DNA of 64,000 nt. It comes from Brooklawnia cerclae (lineage in GTDB: Bacteria; Actinomycetota; Actinomycetes; Propionibacteriales; Propionibacteriaceae). The notes under the pieces were generated by a model, which made no database searches, was not told the DNA's origin, and saw nothing but the letters and a program-made list of their open reading frames with translations. Location of the stretch: positions 124,001-188,000 of the forward strand of contig NZ_JAAMOZ010000001.1 in the NCBI RefSeq assembly GCF_011758645.1. The letters run 5' to 3'. Positions 1-8,771 of the stretch are shown piece after piece; within the stretch, counting starts at the first letter, position 1, and every line of letters starts with the position of its first letter. Position numbers and translations under genes: made by a program.

Positions 1-1
1 G

Positions 2-43
2 CCCTGGGACGCCATCCAGGCAGCCGCGCAGCTGTGGCAGTAG
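2..43 (+). CDS. 3' end of an unidentified gene (partial)
   Basis: An open frame enters from the left edge and ends at a TAG at 41-43, giving a 13-residue C-terminal tail, PWDAIQAAAQLWQ. The product cannot be named from so little sequence. It converges on the sulfurtransferase gene with only about 10 bp between stops, which fits a real gene end. Confidence 0.4.
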   Translation, partial: PWDAIQAAAQLWQ

Positions 44-53
44 CGACCGTGCC

Positions 54-887
54 TCAGTCGCCGACGGCGACGGGCCGCGACAGGTCGCTCGACCACCCCG
101 ACCACGACGGCGGATACAGCGCGGCGTCGACACCGACACTGGCGAGGGCCAGGACGAGCTGGCATGCCGATACGCCCGACCCGCAGTAGACAGCGACGGG
201 CTCGTCCGAGGGCAGAGCCAGCAGGTTGCGCACGGTCTGCTCGTCCGGAAGCGTCCCGTCGGCGGCGAAGAAACCCGGCACCGGACGATTCACGGCGCCG
301 GGGATGTGTCCGGCCATTGGGTCGATGGGCTCCGACAAGCCTTGGAACCGATCTGCGGTGCGCGCGTCGATCAGCGTGCCGGGGAACTGCTCGGCCTCGT
401 CGGCGGTGATGGTCGGCATGTGACCGGTGGTCAGCGCAAGCGTGGTGGGTTCGACCGGAACCTCGCCGGTTTCCAGTTCGCCCCCGGAGACCACCCAGGC
501 GGGCAGCCCACCGTCGAGCACACGGGCGTCGAGCCCGGCCCAGCGCAGCGTCCACCAGGCTCGACCGGCAGCGAACGAGCCCGGTTCGTCGTAGACGACG
601 ACGGGCAACCCGGAATGGATGCCCAGTGCACCGAGCCCGGCCGCCAGCTGATCAGCGCCCGGCAGCGGATGACGTCCGAGGGCAGGATCGGCCGTCGGGC
701 CGGTCAGCACCGTCTCCAGGTCGCAGTAGCGAGCGCCGGGGATGTGGCCCTCCAGGTAGGCGGCCCGTCCCGCGCTCGCCTCCGCCCCGAGGCCCCACCG
801 CACGTCCAGCACCTGAACGGCTTCGCCCCCCGCCAGCGCGTCCTTCAACTCGTCCACCGTGATCAGCACGTCTCGTCTGTCGCTCAT
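54..887 (-). CDS. sseA: Rhodanese-type sulfurtransferase (thiosulfate / 3-mercaptopyruvate)
   Basis: A 277-residue two-domain rhodanese protein, the usual length for thiosulfate or 3-mercaptopyruvate sulfurtransferases. The N-terminal inactive domain carries the LDVRWGLG and GHIPGARY signatures. The C-terminal domain has the IDART start, GHIPGAVN and the active-site loop CGSGVSA, with the sulfur-carrying cysteine near residue 235. A CGSG(V/T)A loop is more typical of mercaptopyruvate than thiosulfate enzymes. It probably moves sulfane sulfur to cyanide or thiol acceptors in the cytoplasm. The ATG at 887 follows an AAGGAG ribosome site. It is transcribed alone. Confidence 0.9.
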   Translation of the reverse strand: MSDRRDVLITVDELKDALAGGEAVQVLDVRWGLGAEASAGRAAYLEGHIPGARYCDLETVLTGPTADPALGRHPLPGADQLAAGLGALGIHSGLPVVVYDEPGSFAAGRAWWTLRWAGLDARVLDGGLPAWVVSGGELETGEVPVEPTTLALTTGHMPTITADEAEQFPGTLIDARTADRFQGLSEPIDPMAGHIPGAVNRPVPGFFAADGTLPDEQTVRNLLALPSDEPVAVYCGSGVSACQLVLALASVGVDAALYPPSWSGWSSDLSRPVAVGD

Positions 888-947
888 CGCTTGCTCCTTG
901 GGCTATGGGCTTCCAGCGTCCCACACCCCGCAGCGTAGGCTCAGGGC

Positions 948-1694
948 ATGATCACAGAGGTCGTCCCGCTTTCCGGCAATCCGGACGCGACCCTCACCAC
1001 TTACCTGCACGCGCGGTCGCCGAAGCTGGCGAACGTCGAGGTGCGTCCGGCCGTGCTCGTGATACCGGGCGGGGCCTACGAGCACGTCTCCGACCGCGAG
1101 GGTGAGCCCGTGGCGCTGGAGTTCTTCGGTGCCGGGTATCAGGTGTTCGTCCTGCGGTACTCGGTCGGGGGCGCGGCTGCGTGGCCCAACCCGCTCACCG
1201 AGGCCGAGAACGCTCTGGGGCTGATCGCGGGGCACGCTCGCGAGTGGGGTGTGGATCCCGACCGGGTCGCCGTCCTCGGGTTCTCCGCCGGTGGTCACCT
1301 GGCGGCGTCACTGGCTACGCACGGACGCATGCGTCCCGCCGCTCTGATGCTGGGATACGCGGTGACGACCGCAGGCACCCTGAAGATCTGTCATCCCGCC
1401 TCGCATGCGGCGCCCGACGTCATCGCGGCCGTCGACCCGCGCACCCCGCCCACCTTCTGCTTCCACACCGCCACCGACGCCAGCGTGCCGGTCACGGACT
1501 CGCTCACGTTCTGTGCGGCGCTCGCCCGAGCCGGCGTCCCGTTCGAGTTGCATGTCTTCCCGCACGGTGCCCACGGCCTGGCCCTGGGCACCCCGTTCAC
1601 CTCGACGGGTCGGCCGGAGATGGTCGAGCCCGCCTTCGCCGGCTGGGTGGCGCTCGCCGTCGCCTGGCTCGGACGGCTGTTCCCGGTGGCCTGA
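948..1694 (+). CDS. Alpha/beta-hydrolase, acetyl-esterase-like
   Basis: A 248-residue alpha/beta-hydrolase of the BD-FAE / dienelactone hydrolase-like group. It shows the oxyanion motif PGGAY at residues 40-44, the nucleophile elbow GFSAGGH with Ser113, an acid region in TDASVPV and the late His in FPHGAHGL. There is no signal peptide, so it should act in the cytoplasm on small esters, possibly acetylated sugars. It is divergent from the sulfurtransferase gene. The substrate is not deducible from sequence. Confidence 0.85.
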   Translation: MITEVVPLSGNPDATLTTYLHARSPKLANVEVRPAVLVIPGGAYEHVSDREGEPVALEFFGAGYQVFVLRYSVGGAAAWPNPLTEAENALGLIAGHAREWGVDPDRVAVLGFSAGGHLAASLATHGRMRPAALMLGYAVTTAGTLKICHPASHAAPDVIAAVDPRTPPTFCFHTATDASVPVTDSLTFCAALARAGVPFELHVFPHGAHGLALGTPFTSTGRPEMVEPAFAGWVALAVAWLGRLFPVA

Positions 1695-1817
1695 GCCGCC
1701 ACGTCGGGGGTCCGCAGGCTTCCTCACAAGCGGGGCGGCACGGGGTCCGCGTAGAATCCAGCTACCCCTGTGTCCCATCGCCGGTGACGCCGGGGATTCG
1801 GCGGATGAGGAGCGGGT

Positions 1818-2570
1818 GTGGCCAGGGCGGACGACAGGTCCCAGAGCAGGGACGATGTGGTGCAACCCGCACCGGTGTTGCACGAGTCGCATTCCGACAC
1901 GCTGGGGCAGGAGATCGTCGACGGCGTGCTTCCCGCAGGGACGGTGCTCACTCTCGAGACGATCCAGGACAGGTTCGGGGTGTCGCGAACGGTGGCGCGG
2001 GAGATCGTCCACAGCCTCGAATCGATGAACATGGTGATGTCCAAGCGGCGTGTGGGAATCGTCGTGCTTCCTCAGCGGCACTGGAACCTCTTCGATCCCA
2101 ACGTGATCCGCTGGCGGTTGCGTGGACCGCAGCGTGAGCTCCAGCTTCGTTCCCTCATCGAATTGCGAATGGCCGTCGAGCCCATGGCGGCGGCGAGCGC
2201 GGCGCGCCGGGCGTCGCCGGAGGCACGTCTTCGTCTCGTCACACTGGCCCAGAGCCTGCGGTCGCTGCTGCTGGCGGGCGACGGCGCCGGGTACCTCGAC
2301 GCCGACATCGAGTTCCACTCGCTCCTGCTCGAGTCGTCGGGCAACGAGATGTTCGGGGCGCTGACGACCGCGGTCTCGGCGATACTCGCGGGGCGCATCG
2401 AGTTGGGGCTCGTCCCCGACGCGCCGGTGACCGCGGCGCTCAACACGCACGTGGCGCTCGCCGAGGCCATCCTGCGCGATCAGCCGACGCGCGCCGAGGC
2501 GGCGATGTCCGAACTGCTGGTGGAGCTGCGGGGCTCTCTGCTCGACGGCGAGCCGCCCGAGGCCGACTGA
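1818..2570 (+). CDS. GntR-family regulator, FadR/FCD subfamily
   Basis: A 250-residue GntR regulator. The winged helix (roughly residues 18-85) contains VLTLETIQDRFGVSRTVARE. The rest is an all-helical FCD effector domain with ELRMAVEPMAA and DIEFHSLLLESSGNEMF. The N-terminus is a disordered 20-residue tail. The GTG start lies behind a GAGGAG site. The gntP permease lies downstream beyond an opposed hydrolase gene, and its promoter holds a perfect FadR-type operator. That makes this protein the best candidate for its gluconate- or sugar-acid-responsive repressor, although this is inference. Confidence 0.88.
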   Translation: MARADDRSQSRDDVVQPAPVLHESHSDTLGQEIVDGVLPAGTVLTLETIQDRFGVSRTVAREIVHSLESMNMVMSKRRVGIVVLPQRHWNLFDPNVIRWRLRGPQRELQLRSLIELRMAVEPMAAASAARRASPEARLRLVTLAQSLRSLLLAGDGAGYLDADIEFHSLLLESSGNEMFGALTTAVSAILAGRIELGLVPDAPVTAALNTHVALAEAILRDQPTRAEAAMSELLVELRGSLLDGEPPEAD

Positions 2571-2605
2571 CTTCGGGGCGCTGCGGCTCCGGAAGGCGTC
2601 GCCTC

Positions 2606-3400
2606 TCAGGCGGTGGCGAGCAGGAACTCGTCGAGCACCGACACGTAAGCCGCCCGGTCGTCCTTGCGGATGTCGTGCCCACAGTCCGGGAAATGACGGC
2701 GGGTGCCGCGCTCACCCAGACCCTCCATCGCGGTGATCGCCGATGCCTCGTCGACGACGGCCCCCATGGCCGGGTTGGCCGTCAGCAGCCAGGTGTTCAT
2801 GTCCAGATCGGCGCAGGACGAAGCCGAGGCCGCGGCGGTCCAGTCCTGCCGGCGGTCGACGAAGTCGAGGTCGACGTCCTGCTTCGCCTGAAGCCAGGTG
2901 CCGAATTCGTCGTCGCTCCAGCGCGGATGATCCGCACGCCCCTGGGCGAGCACCTGGTCCGGCGTCCATGACCTCAACTGCGCGGCGCGGTCGGTGACGA
3001 AATGGGTCGCCGCGCCGAGTGGCTCGGTGGCTGCGACCCATGCGGGGTCCTCCAGCCAAAGTGCGGCGACCAGATCGGGACGGGTCAGCGCCACCTCGTG
3101 GGCGACGAGCCCGCCCATCGAATGGCCACCAAGGCTCACGGGCCCCGCACCGTAGGCCTCAAGTGCCTGGATCACGTGCTCGGTCATCGCCCGCATGGTG
3201 AAGTCGCCGTCGAACAGCGGCGTGTGGCCGTGTGCGTCGAGGTCGAAGGCGGTGACGCGGCACGGTAGCTGCTGTGCCACACCGGTCCAGCACTCCGCCG
3301 AGTCGAACACCCCGTGCAGCAGGACGAGTGGACGGCCGTCGCCGGGCCAGTCCACCGCCGAAAGCGGGCCGACAAGGGTTCGAACAGGAGCAGGCGTCAT
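2606..3400 (-). CDS. Alpha/beta-fold hydrolase
   Basis: A 264-residue alpha/beta hydrolase. HGVFDSAECW is the oxyanion strand, GGHSMGG is the nucleophile elbow and the late His is in FPDCGHDIRKDD. The fold and length resemble lactonase- and ester-hydrolase-like enzymes, and there is no secretion signal. It is transcribed divergently from gntP across an interval of about 100 bp that contains a GntR operator, so both may be controlled by the same regulator. A lactonase feeding the sugar-acid system is possible but unproven. Confidence 0.8.
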   Translation of the reverse strand: MTPAPVRTLVGPLSAVDWPGDGRPLVLLHGVFDSAECWTGVAQQLPCRVTAFDLDAHGHTPLFDGDFTMRAMTEHVIQALEAYGAGPVSLGGHSMGGLVAHEVALTRPDLVAALWLEDPAWVAATEPLGAATHFVTDRAAQLRSWTPDQVLAQGRADHPRWSDDEFGTWLQAKQDVDLDFVDRRQDWTAAASASSCADLDMNTWLLTANPAMGAVVDEASAITAMEGLGERGTRRHFPDCGHDIRKDDRAAYVSVLDEFLLATA

Positions 3401-3422
3401 CGCGGATCTCTTTCCTGGAGTT

Positions 3423-3437
3423 TATGGTATAACCATA
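3423..3437. promoter_or_regulatory. GntR (FadR-subfamily) operator upstream of gntP
   Basis: The sequence TATGGTATAACCATA is a perfect 6-bp inverted repeat around 3 bp. Its core TGGTATAACCA fits the FadR-subfamily consensus TNGTNNNACNA at every fixed position. It lies in the divergent promoter region between the hydrolase and gntP, and a further half-site ACCATAT follows at about 3442. The regulator encoded at 1818-2570 is the obvious candidate ligand. Confidence 0.65.
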
Positions 3438-3508
3438 TGCACCATATCGTATTACTTTTGTAGTTCACACGGGGCGCCGCCCCGCAGGCCGAAGGAGTCC
3501 ACACACAT

Positions 3509-4855
3509 ATGGGTACGACGCAGATCGTCATCGCTGCGGCGATCGGGATCGCACTGATCGTCGCGCTGATCGTTTTCGCCAAGCTCAACCCGTTCATCTC
3601 GCTGCTCGTGTCGTCCGGCGTCGTCGCCGCCGTCGCGGGCGTCGGTCCGTCCGAGTTGCTCAACAGCTTCACCACCGGTTTCGGGAGCACCCTCGGGGGC
3701 GTCGGGGCCCTCATCGCACTGGGCGCGATCATCGGAGCCCTCCTGCTCAAGAGCGGAGGTGCGAACTCGCTGGTGGACAAACTCCTGTCCACCAGTTCCG
3801 TCCGCCTGCTCCCGTGGGCGGTCGCGCTGGTCGCCGCCATCGTCGGGATCCCGATGTTCTTCGAGACGGGCGTGGTGCTGCTCATCCCGCTCATCATGCT
3901 GATCGCGCGCCGCGCGAAGGTGCCGGTACTGCTCGTCGGCATCCCCATGCTGGTCGGACTCGGCCAGATGCACGCGCTCGTGCCCCCGCATCCCGGGCCT
4001 CTGGCGGTCATCGACGCGCTGGGCGCCGACCTCGGCACGACGATGTTCTTCGGGTTCCTGGTCGCCATCCCGATCACTGCCGTCGGCGCGCTCGTGGCAC
4101 CGTTCTTCGCTCGCTGGGTGCCCGTGATGGCTCCCGACGACGAAGCTGCGGGGCAGGCCGGCGACGCGTCCGCGCAGACCGGTGCGCGTCAGCCCCGCTT
4201 CGGGTGGACGGTCGCGACCATCGTGCTTCCCGTGGTGCTCATGCTCGGCCGCACCGTCGGCGAACTCGCCCTCCCCGAGGACAGTGGGGCGCTTCAGGTG
4301 CTGGTCTTCCTCGGCACGCCGATCGTCGCCCTCACCCTCACGGTTCTGCTCGCGATCGTCACGCTCGGCTTCGGCGCAGGCCTCAAGATGGAGTCGATCG
4401 GTTCGATCGTCTCCGGGTCGTTCGGGTCGATCGCCAGCGTCCTGCTCATCGTCGGCGCGGGCGGTGGCTTCAAGCAGACCCTGGTCGACATCGGGGTCGG
4501 CAACGTCGTCGCGTCGGTGTCGACGTCCCTGGCCCTGAGCCCGATGCTGGTCGCGTGGGTGATCGCGGCGCTCATCCGTGCCGCCACCGGCTCGGCCACG
4601 GTCGCGGCACTGACCGCCGCCGGCCTGGTCTCGCCACTCGTGGCGGGGCTCGACACACCCCATGCCGCCTTGATGGTGCTCGCCGTCGGGCTCGGCTCGG
4701 GCTTCCTCTCCCACGTCAACGACGCGGGATTCTGGATGGTCAAGGAATTCTTCGGCCTCACCATCGGGCAGACGTTCAAGACCTGGAGCCTTCTCACCGT
4801 CATCCTGCCCGTGGTCGGTCTGGGGCTGGTCGCCATCCTGTGGGCGGTGGTCTGA
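3509..4855 (+). CDS. gntP: GntP-family gluconate / sugar-acid permease
   Basis: A 448-residue integral membrane protein of the GntP family (gluconate:H+ symporters), the normal family length. Family hallmarks include GVGALIALGAIIGALLLKSGGA, the conserved HALVPPHPGPLAVI segment and the C-terminal GSGFLSHVNDAGFWMVKEFFG. About a dozen hydrophobic helices are separated by a charged loop near residues 205-230. The ATG at 3509 has a GAAGGAG site. It should import gluconate or a related hydroxy-acid such as glycerate, and the exact substrate is uncertain. Confidence 0.93.
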   Translation: MGTTQIVIAAAIGIALIVALIVFAKLNPFISLLVSSGVVAAVAGVGPSELLNSFTTGFGSTLGGVGALIALGAIIGALLLKSGGANSLVDKLLSTSSVRLLPWAVALVAAIVGIPMFFETGVVLLIPLIMLIARRAKVPVLLVGIPMLVGLGQMHALVPPHPGPLAVIDALGADLGTTMFFGFLVAIPITAVGALVAPFFARWVPVMAPDDEAAGQAGDASAQTGARQPRFGWTVATIVLPVVLMLGRTVGELALPEDSGALQVLVFLGTPIVALTLTVLLAIVTLGFGAGLKMESIGSIVSGSFGSIASVLLIVGAGGGFKQTLVDIGVGNVVASVSTSLALSPMLVAWVIAALIRAATGSATVAALTAAGLVSPLVAGLDTPHAALMVLAVGLGSGFLSHVNDAGFWMVKEFFGLTIGQTFKTWSLLTVILPVVGLGLVAILWAVV

Positions 4856-4873
4856 GCTCAACGGGCCCTGGGC

Positions 4874-4949
4874 CCGGTGGCGCCGCCACCGGCATGATCA
4901 TCGGGGTTGATCGTGGGTCGAACTCGACCTGTGATCAACCCCGATGATC
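4874..4949. terminator. Inverted repeats between convergent gntP and ald (probable bidirectional terminator)
   Basis: Two structures lie between the convergent stops. The first is an 8-bp GC hairpin with a 3-nt loop at 4874-4892. The second is a perfect 17-bp inverted repeat, arms 4896-4912 and 4933-4949, with a 20-nt loop. Neither has a T tract, which is common for high-GC terminators. The position fits bidirectional termination. Confidence 0.55.
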
Positions 4950-4974
4950 GTCGCGGGACGCCGCCGTGGTCTGG

Positions 4975-6072
4975 TCAGGCCGCGAGCACCGGCTTGGCCG
5001 GGAACGCGTGGGCGACAGCCGAGTTGGCGAGCTTGTGGCCGACGGTGCTGAGGCCGAGCGCGAGCGCGGGGTCATCTGCCACAGCCTGCTCCCAGCCCTT
5101 GTCGGCGATGGCGATGCTGTACGGCAGCGTTGCGTTGGTCAGCGCGGGGGTCGAGGTGGCGGCCGCTGTTCCCGGCATGTTGGCCACGCAGTAGAAGATC
5201 GAATTGCCCACGGTGAAGACGGGGTCGTCGTGCGTCGTGGCATGCGAGTCCTCGAAGCAGCCGCCCTGGTCGATGGCGATGTCGACCAGCACGCTCCCCG
5301 GCTTCATGCCCATGACCAGGTCATGGCCGATGAGCTTGGGTGTCCGATCCCCGGGGACGAGCACCGAGCCGACGACGAGGTCGGCGTCGAGCACCGCGCG
5401 CTCGATCTCGTACGCGCTCGACGCAACCGTCGTGACCGTGCCACGGTAACGGTCGTCGAGTTCCCGCAACCGCGGCACCGAGATGTCGATCACGGTGACG
5501 TCGGCGCCCTGGCCCACGGCCTGTGCGACGGCGTTGCTGCCCGCCATTCCGCCTCCGATGACGGTGACCTTGCCCGGGCGAACGCCGGGGACTCCCGGGA
5601 GCAGGACTGCGCGTCCACCGTTGCTGCCGAGCAGGTGATAGCCGCCGACCAGCACCGCGAGCCGCCCGGCCACCTCGCTCATGGGGGCCAGCAGAGGAAG
5701 CGCGCCGCCCGGCAGCTGCACGGTCTCGTAGGCGATGGCCGTCGTCCCGCTGCCGAGAAGAGCGTCCAGGAGCGGCTCGTTGGCCGCCAGATGCAGATAG
5801 GTGAACAGCACCAGGTCGTCGCGCAGGTATCCGTACTCGCTGGCCACAGGCTCCTTCACCTTGAGGACGAGCTGGGCTCCCCATGCGTCGTCGACGGTGC
5901 CGATGACTGCGCCGGCCGAGCGGTATTCGTCATCGGTGATGGCACTGCCCAACCCGGCGCCGGCCTGCACCACGATCTGATGCCCGTGCCGGACCAGTTC
6001 GTGGACTCCGGCCGGTGTGATGGCGACGCGATACTCGTGGTTCTTGATCTCTGTGGGTACTCCGATTCGCAT
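4975..6072 (-). CDS. ald: Alanine dehydrogenase
   Basis: A 365-residue L-alanine dehydrogenase, the usual size. It begins [20 protein letters not shown], which carries the conserved substrate-site Lys and Arg. It continues with [27 protein letters not shown] and the NAD-binding [13 protein letters not shown]. It interconverts alanine and pyruvate plus ammonia in the cytoplasm. The start at 6072 is preferred over an upstream ATG because AAGGAGG lies just ahead of it and family homology begins there. An Lrp/AsnC gene is divergent, the classic AldR-ald layout. Confidence 0.95.
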   Translation of the reverse strand: MRIGVPTEIKNHEYRVAITPAGVHELVRHGHQIVVQAGAGLGSAITDDEYRSAGAVIGTVDDAWGAQLVLKVKEPVASEYGYLRDDLVLFTYLHLAANEPLLDALLGSGTTAIAYETVQLPGGALPLLAPMSEVAGRLAVLVGGYHLLGSNGGRAVLLPGVPGVRPGKVTVIGGGMAGSNAVAQAVGQGADVTVIDISVPRLRELDDRYRGTVTTVASSAYEIERAVLDADLVVGSVLVPGDRTPKLIGHDLVMGMKPGSVLVDIAIDQGGCFEDSHATTHDDPVFTVGNSIFYCVANMPGTAAATSTPALTNATLPYSIAIADKGWEQAVADDPALALGLSTVGHKLANSAVAHAFPAKPVLAA

Positions 6073-6187
6073 GACGTCCTCCTTCAGGGGGGTTGGTACG
6101 TGAGTGAGCACAAAGTATGAAGGTAATTTTGCGAGTAAGCTTCAGGCCGCGTCATGTTCGCCAATTGTCGTAAATGGAGAACAAAAT

Positions 6188-6721
6188 ATGACCACCAGGG
6201 AATCCGGCGGTGGTGCGCCGCAGAAAATGCATCTCGACGACCTGGACGAGCGGATCCTCTGGGAACTCGGCCGGGACGCGGACATCACCAACGCCGCGCT
6301 CGCGGAGAGGCTTCATGTCTCACCGTCCACCACTCTGGCAAGGGTGAAGGCATTGCGCGCAGCCGGCGTGCTGGGCACCGCGCACGCCGATGTCGACTAC
6401 GGGGCTCTCGGCCTGCCGCTGCAGGCCATCGTCGCCGTGAAGCTGCGGGCACAGGCCCGGGCGTCGATCAGGAGCTACGCGGACAAGATCATCCGGCTGC
6501 CTAATGTGCTCAACATCTACTTCTTGGGCGGCCAGACCGACTTCCTCGTCCACGTCGTCGCGACCTCCCCGAGTCAGTTGCGCGATTTCGTCGCCCTGCG
6601 GCTGAGCGTCGATCCCGCGGTCGCCTCCACCGAGACCCAGATCGTCTTCGACTGGGTGCGCAGCCTCGACCACCGGACCCGCGCGTCCGGCTTCGACGAG
6701 ATGCGCGACCCCATCACCTGA
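6188..6721 (+). CDS. Lrp/AsnC-family regulator (AldR-like)
   Basis: A 177-residue Lrp/AsnC protein. The N-terminal helix-turn-helix covers about residues 15-65 (LDERILWELGRDADITNAAL, LHVSPSTTLARVKAL), and the C-terminal RAM ligand domain contains LNIYFLGGQTDFLVHV. It is divergent from ald across about 115 bp, so it probably senses alanine or another amino acid and controls ald. The ATG at 6188, behind a GGAG site, is preferred to an in-frame ATG at 6104 that would add a poorly conserved leader. Confidence 0.88.
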   Translation: MTTRESGGGAPQKMHLDDLDERILWELGRDADITNAALAERLHVSPSTTLARVKALRAAGVLGTAHADVDYGALGLPLQAIVAVKLRAQARASIRSYADKIIRLPNVLNIYFLGGQTDFLVHVVATSPSQLRDFVALRLSVDPAVASTETQIVFDWVRSLDHRTRASGFDEMRDPIT

Positions 6722-6796
6722 CCACGCTCGGCCGAGCCCGGGACCGACATGGGTCGCCACACGGACGACTCGTGCGCCAGGCCGTAGGCTGCTGGC

Positions 6797-6979
6797 ATGA
6801 CCGATGCACCCAAGCGCACCAAGTGGGAGTACTTCACCGCGCCCGTCCTCAGCCACGTGGCGCAACAGATTCTCAACAACTTCGGATCCGAGGGCTGGGA
6901 GCTCATCCAGCTTGCGCCCGGGCCCAACCCGGACACGCTGGTCGGCTATTTCAAGCGGCCCGCCGAGGACGCGCAGTGA
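6797..6979 (+). CDS. Small DUF4177-type protein
   Basis: A 60-residue protein with WEYFTAPVLSHVAQQILNNF followed by GSEGWELIQLAPG, the layout of DUF4177-like small cytoplasmic proteins (Trp-Glu-Tyr start, EGWELV core). No function is known. It overlaps the next gene (RidA) by 4 nt and so is translationally coupled to it, heading a compact run with nth and a Nudix hydrolase. Confidence 0.75.
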   Translation: MTDAPKRTKWEYFTAPVLSHVAQQILNNFGSEGWELIQLAPGPNPDTLVGYFKRPAEDAQ

Positions 6980-7431
6980 GCGCCTCGGAGCGTCTCGCGG
7001 CGCTGGGCATCGAGTTGCCGCCGGTCGTCACGCCGATCGGCGCCTACGTGCCGGCGAAGGCGTCCGCCGGCCAGGTGCTGACGTCGGGGCAGCTGCCGAT
7101 CGATGCGGTCGGGCAGCTCGTGGCCGGGCGGCTCGGTGAAGACCTGGAGGTGGCCGACGGTCAGCGCGCCGCTCGCATCGCCGTCCTGAATGCGCTTGCC
7201 GCCGCCGCGTCGGTGGCCGGTGGGCTGGACGCCGTGCACGAGGTCGTCCGCGTGATGGTCTTCGTGAACTCCGCGCCCGGGTTCACCGATCAGGCTCTGG
7301 TGGCCAACGGAGCCTCCGAGCTGCTCGGCGAGGTGTTCGGCGACGCCGGACGCCACGTCCGCAGCGCGGTCGGGGTGGCGGCCCTGCCGAAGAACGCGGC
7401 GGTCGAGGTCGAGTTGGTCGTCGGGGTCTAG
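6976..7431 (+). CDS. ridA: RidA-family enamine/imine deaminase
   Basis: A 151-residue RidA (YjgF/YER057c/UK114) protein. Conserved features include LTSGQLPID, the helix HEVVRVMVFVNSAPGF and the C-terminal RSAVGVAALPKNAAVEVELV, which has the catalytic-type Arg and the PKNAAVEVE signature. It should hydrolyse reactive enamine intermediates such as 2-aminoacrylate in the cytoplasm. The GTG start at 6976 overlaps the stop of the preceding small gene by 4 nt. The nth start codon follows immediately after its stop. Confidence 0.85.
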   Translation: MSASERLAALGIELPPVVTPIGAYVPAKASAGQVLTSGQLPIDAVGQLVAGRLGEDLEVADGQRAARIAVLNALAAAASVAGGLDAVHEVVRVMVFVNSAPGFTDQALVANGASELLGEVFGDAGRHVRSAVGVAALPKNAAVEVELVVGV

Positions 7432-8100
7432 ATGGACCGCGCGCAGGCTGGTGAGGTCTTCGAGCGCCTCGCCGCGACCTATCCCGACGCCGACTGCGAA
7501 CTCGACTTCGCCGACCCGTTCCAGTTGCTCGTCGCCACCGTGCTGTCGGCGCAGTCGACGGACGTGCGCGTCAACATGGTGACCCCCGCACTGTTCGCCC
7601 GCTACCCGACTCCCGAGGCGATGGCCGGTGCTGAGCGGGACGAACTCGAGGACCTGATCCGTTCCACGGGCTTCTTCCACAACAAGGCGACGTCGCTGTT
7701 GGGACTCAGCCGGGCTGTCGCGGACGAACACGACGGAGTCGTCCCCGTCGACATGGACGCCCTGGTCGCCCTTCCCGGCGTGGGGCGCAAGACCGCCAAC
7801 GTCGTACGGGGTCACGCGTTCGGGCTCCCGGCGATCACGACCGACACTCATGTGCTGCGGGTCTCGGCCCGGCTGGGCTGGTCGTCGTCGAAGAACCCGG
7901 AGGTCGTGGAGCAGCAGGTCGGCGACCTCTTCGACCCTTCGGTGTGGACGAAGGTCAGCGACACCCTGATCTTCCACGGCCGTCGTTGCTGCCATGCGAA
8001 GAAGGCGGCCTGCGGCGCCTGCCCCGTCGACGCGCTGTGTCCCAGCTATGGGGTGGGAGTGACCGACCCGGCCGACGCGGCGAAACTGGTCAAGAGATGA
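7432..8100 (+). CDS. nth: Endonuclease III
   Basis: A 222-residue bifunctional DNA glycosylase / AP lyase for oxidised pyrimidines. It has the helix-hairpin-helix LPGVGRKTANVV with catalytic Lys120, the catalytic Asp138 in TTDTHVLRVSARLG, and a [4Fe-4S] motif C187-X6-C194-X2-C197-X5-C203. The length and domain order are standard. It starts directly at the end of ridA and overlaps the following Nudix gene by 4 nt, so it is part of a translationally coupled operon. Confidence 0.96.
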   Translation: MDRAQAGEVFERLAATYPDADCELDFADPFQLLVATVLSAQSTDVRVNMVTPALFARYPTPEAMAGAERDELEDLIRSTGFFHNKATSLLGLSRAVADEHDGVVPVDMDALVALPGVGRKTANVVRGHAFGLPAITTDTHVLRVSARLGWSSSKNPEVVEQQVGDLFDPSVWTKVSDTLIFHGRRCCHAKKAACGACPVDALCPSYGVGVTDPADAAKLVKR

Positions 8101-8747
8101 GCGACGGGCGTTTCGGTGAGCTGGCACATCGGCTCGCCGATCCGGCGTTGGCGGACGCGTTGTCCGACGAGCGCCGCCCGGTCGGTGCGGCGCAAGCGGC
8201 CGTGCTGATCCTGTTGTCCGACAGCGACGAGCCCGACCTCGTCTTCACCGAGCGGGCGAACGACTTGCGCAAGCACGCCGGGCAGATCTCATTCCCGGGC
8301 GGCGGGTTGGAGAAGGGCGACGCCGGGGCGAGCGCCGCCGCGCTGCGAGAGGCCCACGAGGAGATCGGCCTCGACCCGGCGGCCGTGAGCGTCCTCGGCG
8401 AGCTGCCGGCCACCCGGCTGCCGGTGAGCCGTTTCGACGTCGCCCCGGTGGTCGCCACCTGGAACGGGGACGCCCCGATACGGGTGGCGAGCGCCAGGGA
8501 AGTAGCCGCGATCCACCGGTGGACCATCCGCGACTTGGCGAGCCCCGAGTTCCGCCTCATGAGCCGTCACCCGCGCGGGCAGATCGGCCCGGCATGGCAG
8601 TTCGGTGACCTGTTCCTCTGGGGTTTCACCGCGTACCTGACCGATGAACTGCTCAGGCTGGGCGGCTGGGAACAGCCGTGGGACCACACGCGGGTCGTCG
8701 ATGTGCCCGCCCGTTTCCTGGTCGACCGGGGGCACCCGATCGCCTGA
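8097..8747 (+). CDS. Nudix hydrolase, CoA-pyrophosphatase (NudL) type
   Basis: A 216-residue Nudix protein. The segment LVFTERANDLRKHAGQISFP followed by GGGLEKGD fits the NuCoA signature seen in CoA pyrophosphatases, and the Nudix helix ALREAHEEIGL follows at about residues 82-92. It probably cleaves CoA or oxidised CoA to phosphopantetheine and 3',5'-ADP. The ATG at 8097 overlaps the nth stop by 4 nt. A longer in-frame upstream start lies inside nth and is unlikely. Confidence 0.88.
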   Translation: MSDGRFGELAHRLADPALADALSDERRPVGAAQAAVLILLSDSDEPDLVFTERANDLRKHAGQISFPGGGLEKGDAGASAAALREAHEEIGLDPAAVSVLGELPATRLPVSRFDVAPVVATWNGDAPIRVASAREVAAIHRWTIRDLASPEFRLMSRHPRGQIGPAWQFGDLFLWGFTAYLTDELLRLGGWEQPWDHTRVVDVPARFLVDRGHPIA

Positions 8748-8771
8748 TCTTCAGACCGTATCCCGGGCTTG

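Noticed and set aside
3452-4861. 469-codon minus-strand frame opposite gntP
   Set aside because: Composition is Asp/Arg/Glu-rich with no helices or motifs; gntP on the other strand has full family hallmarks.
4896-4949. 17-bp inverted repeat as a mobile-element end
   Set aside because: It occurs once, between convergent genes, with no transposase; a terminator role is simpler.
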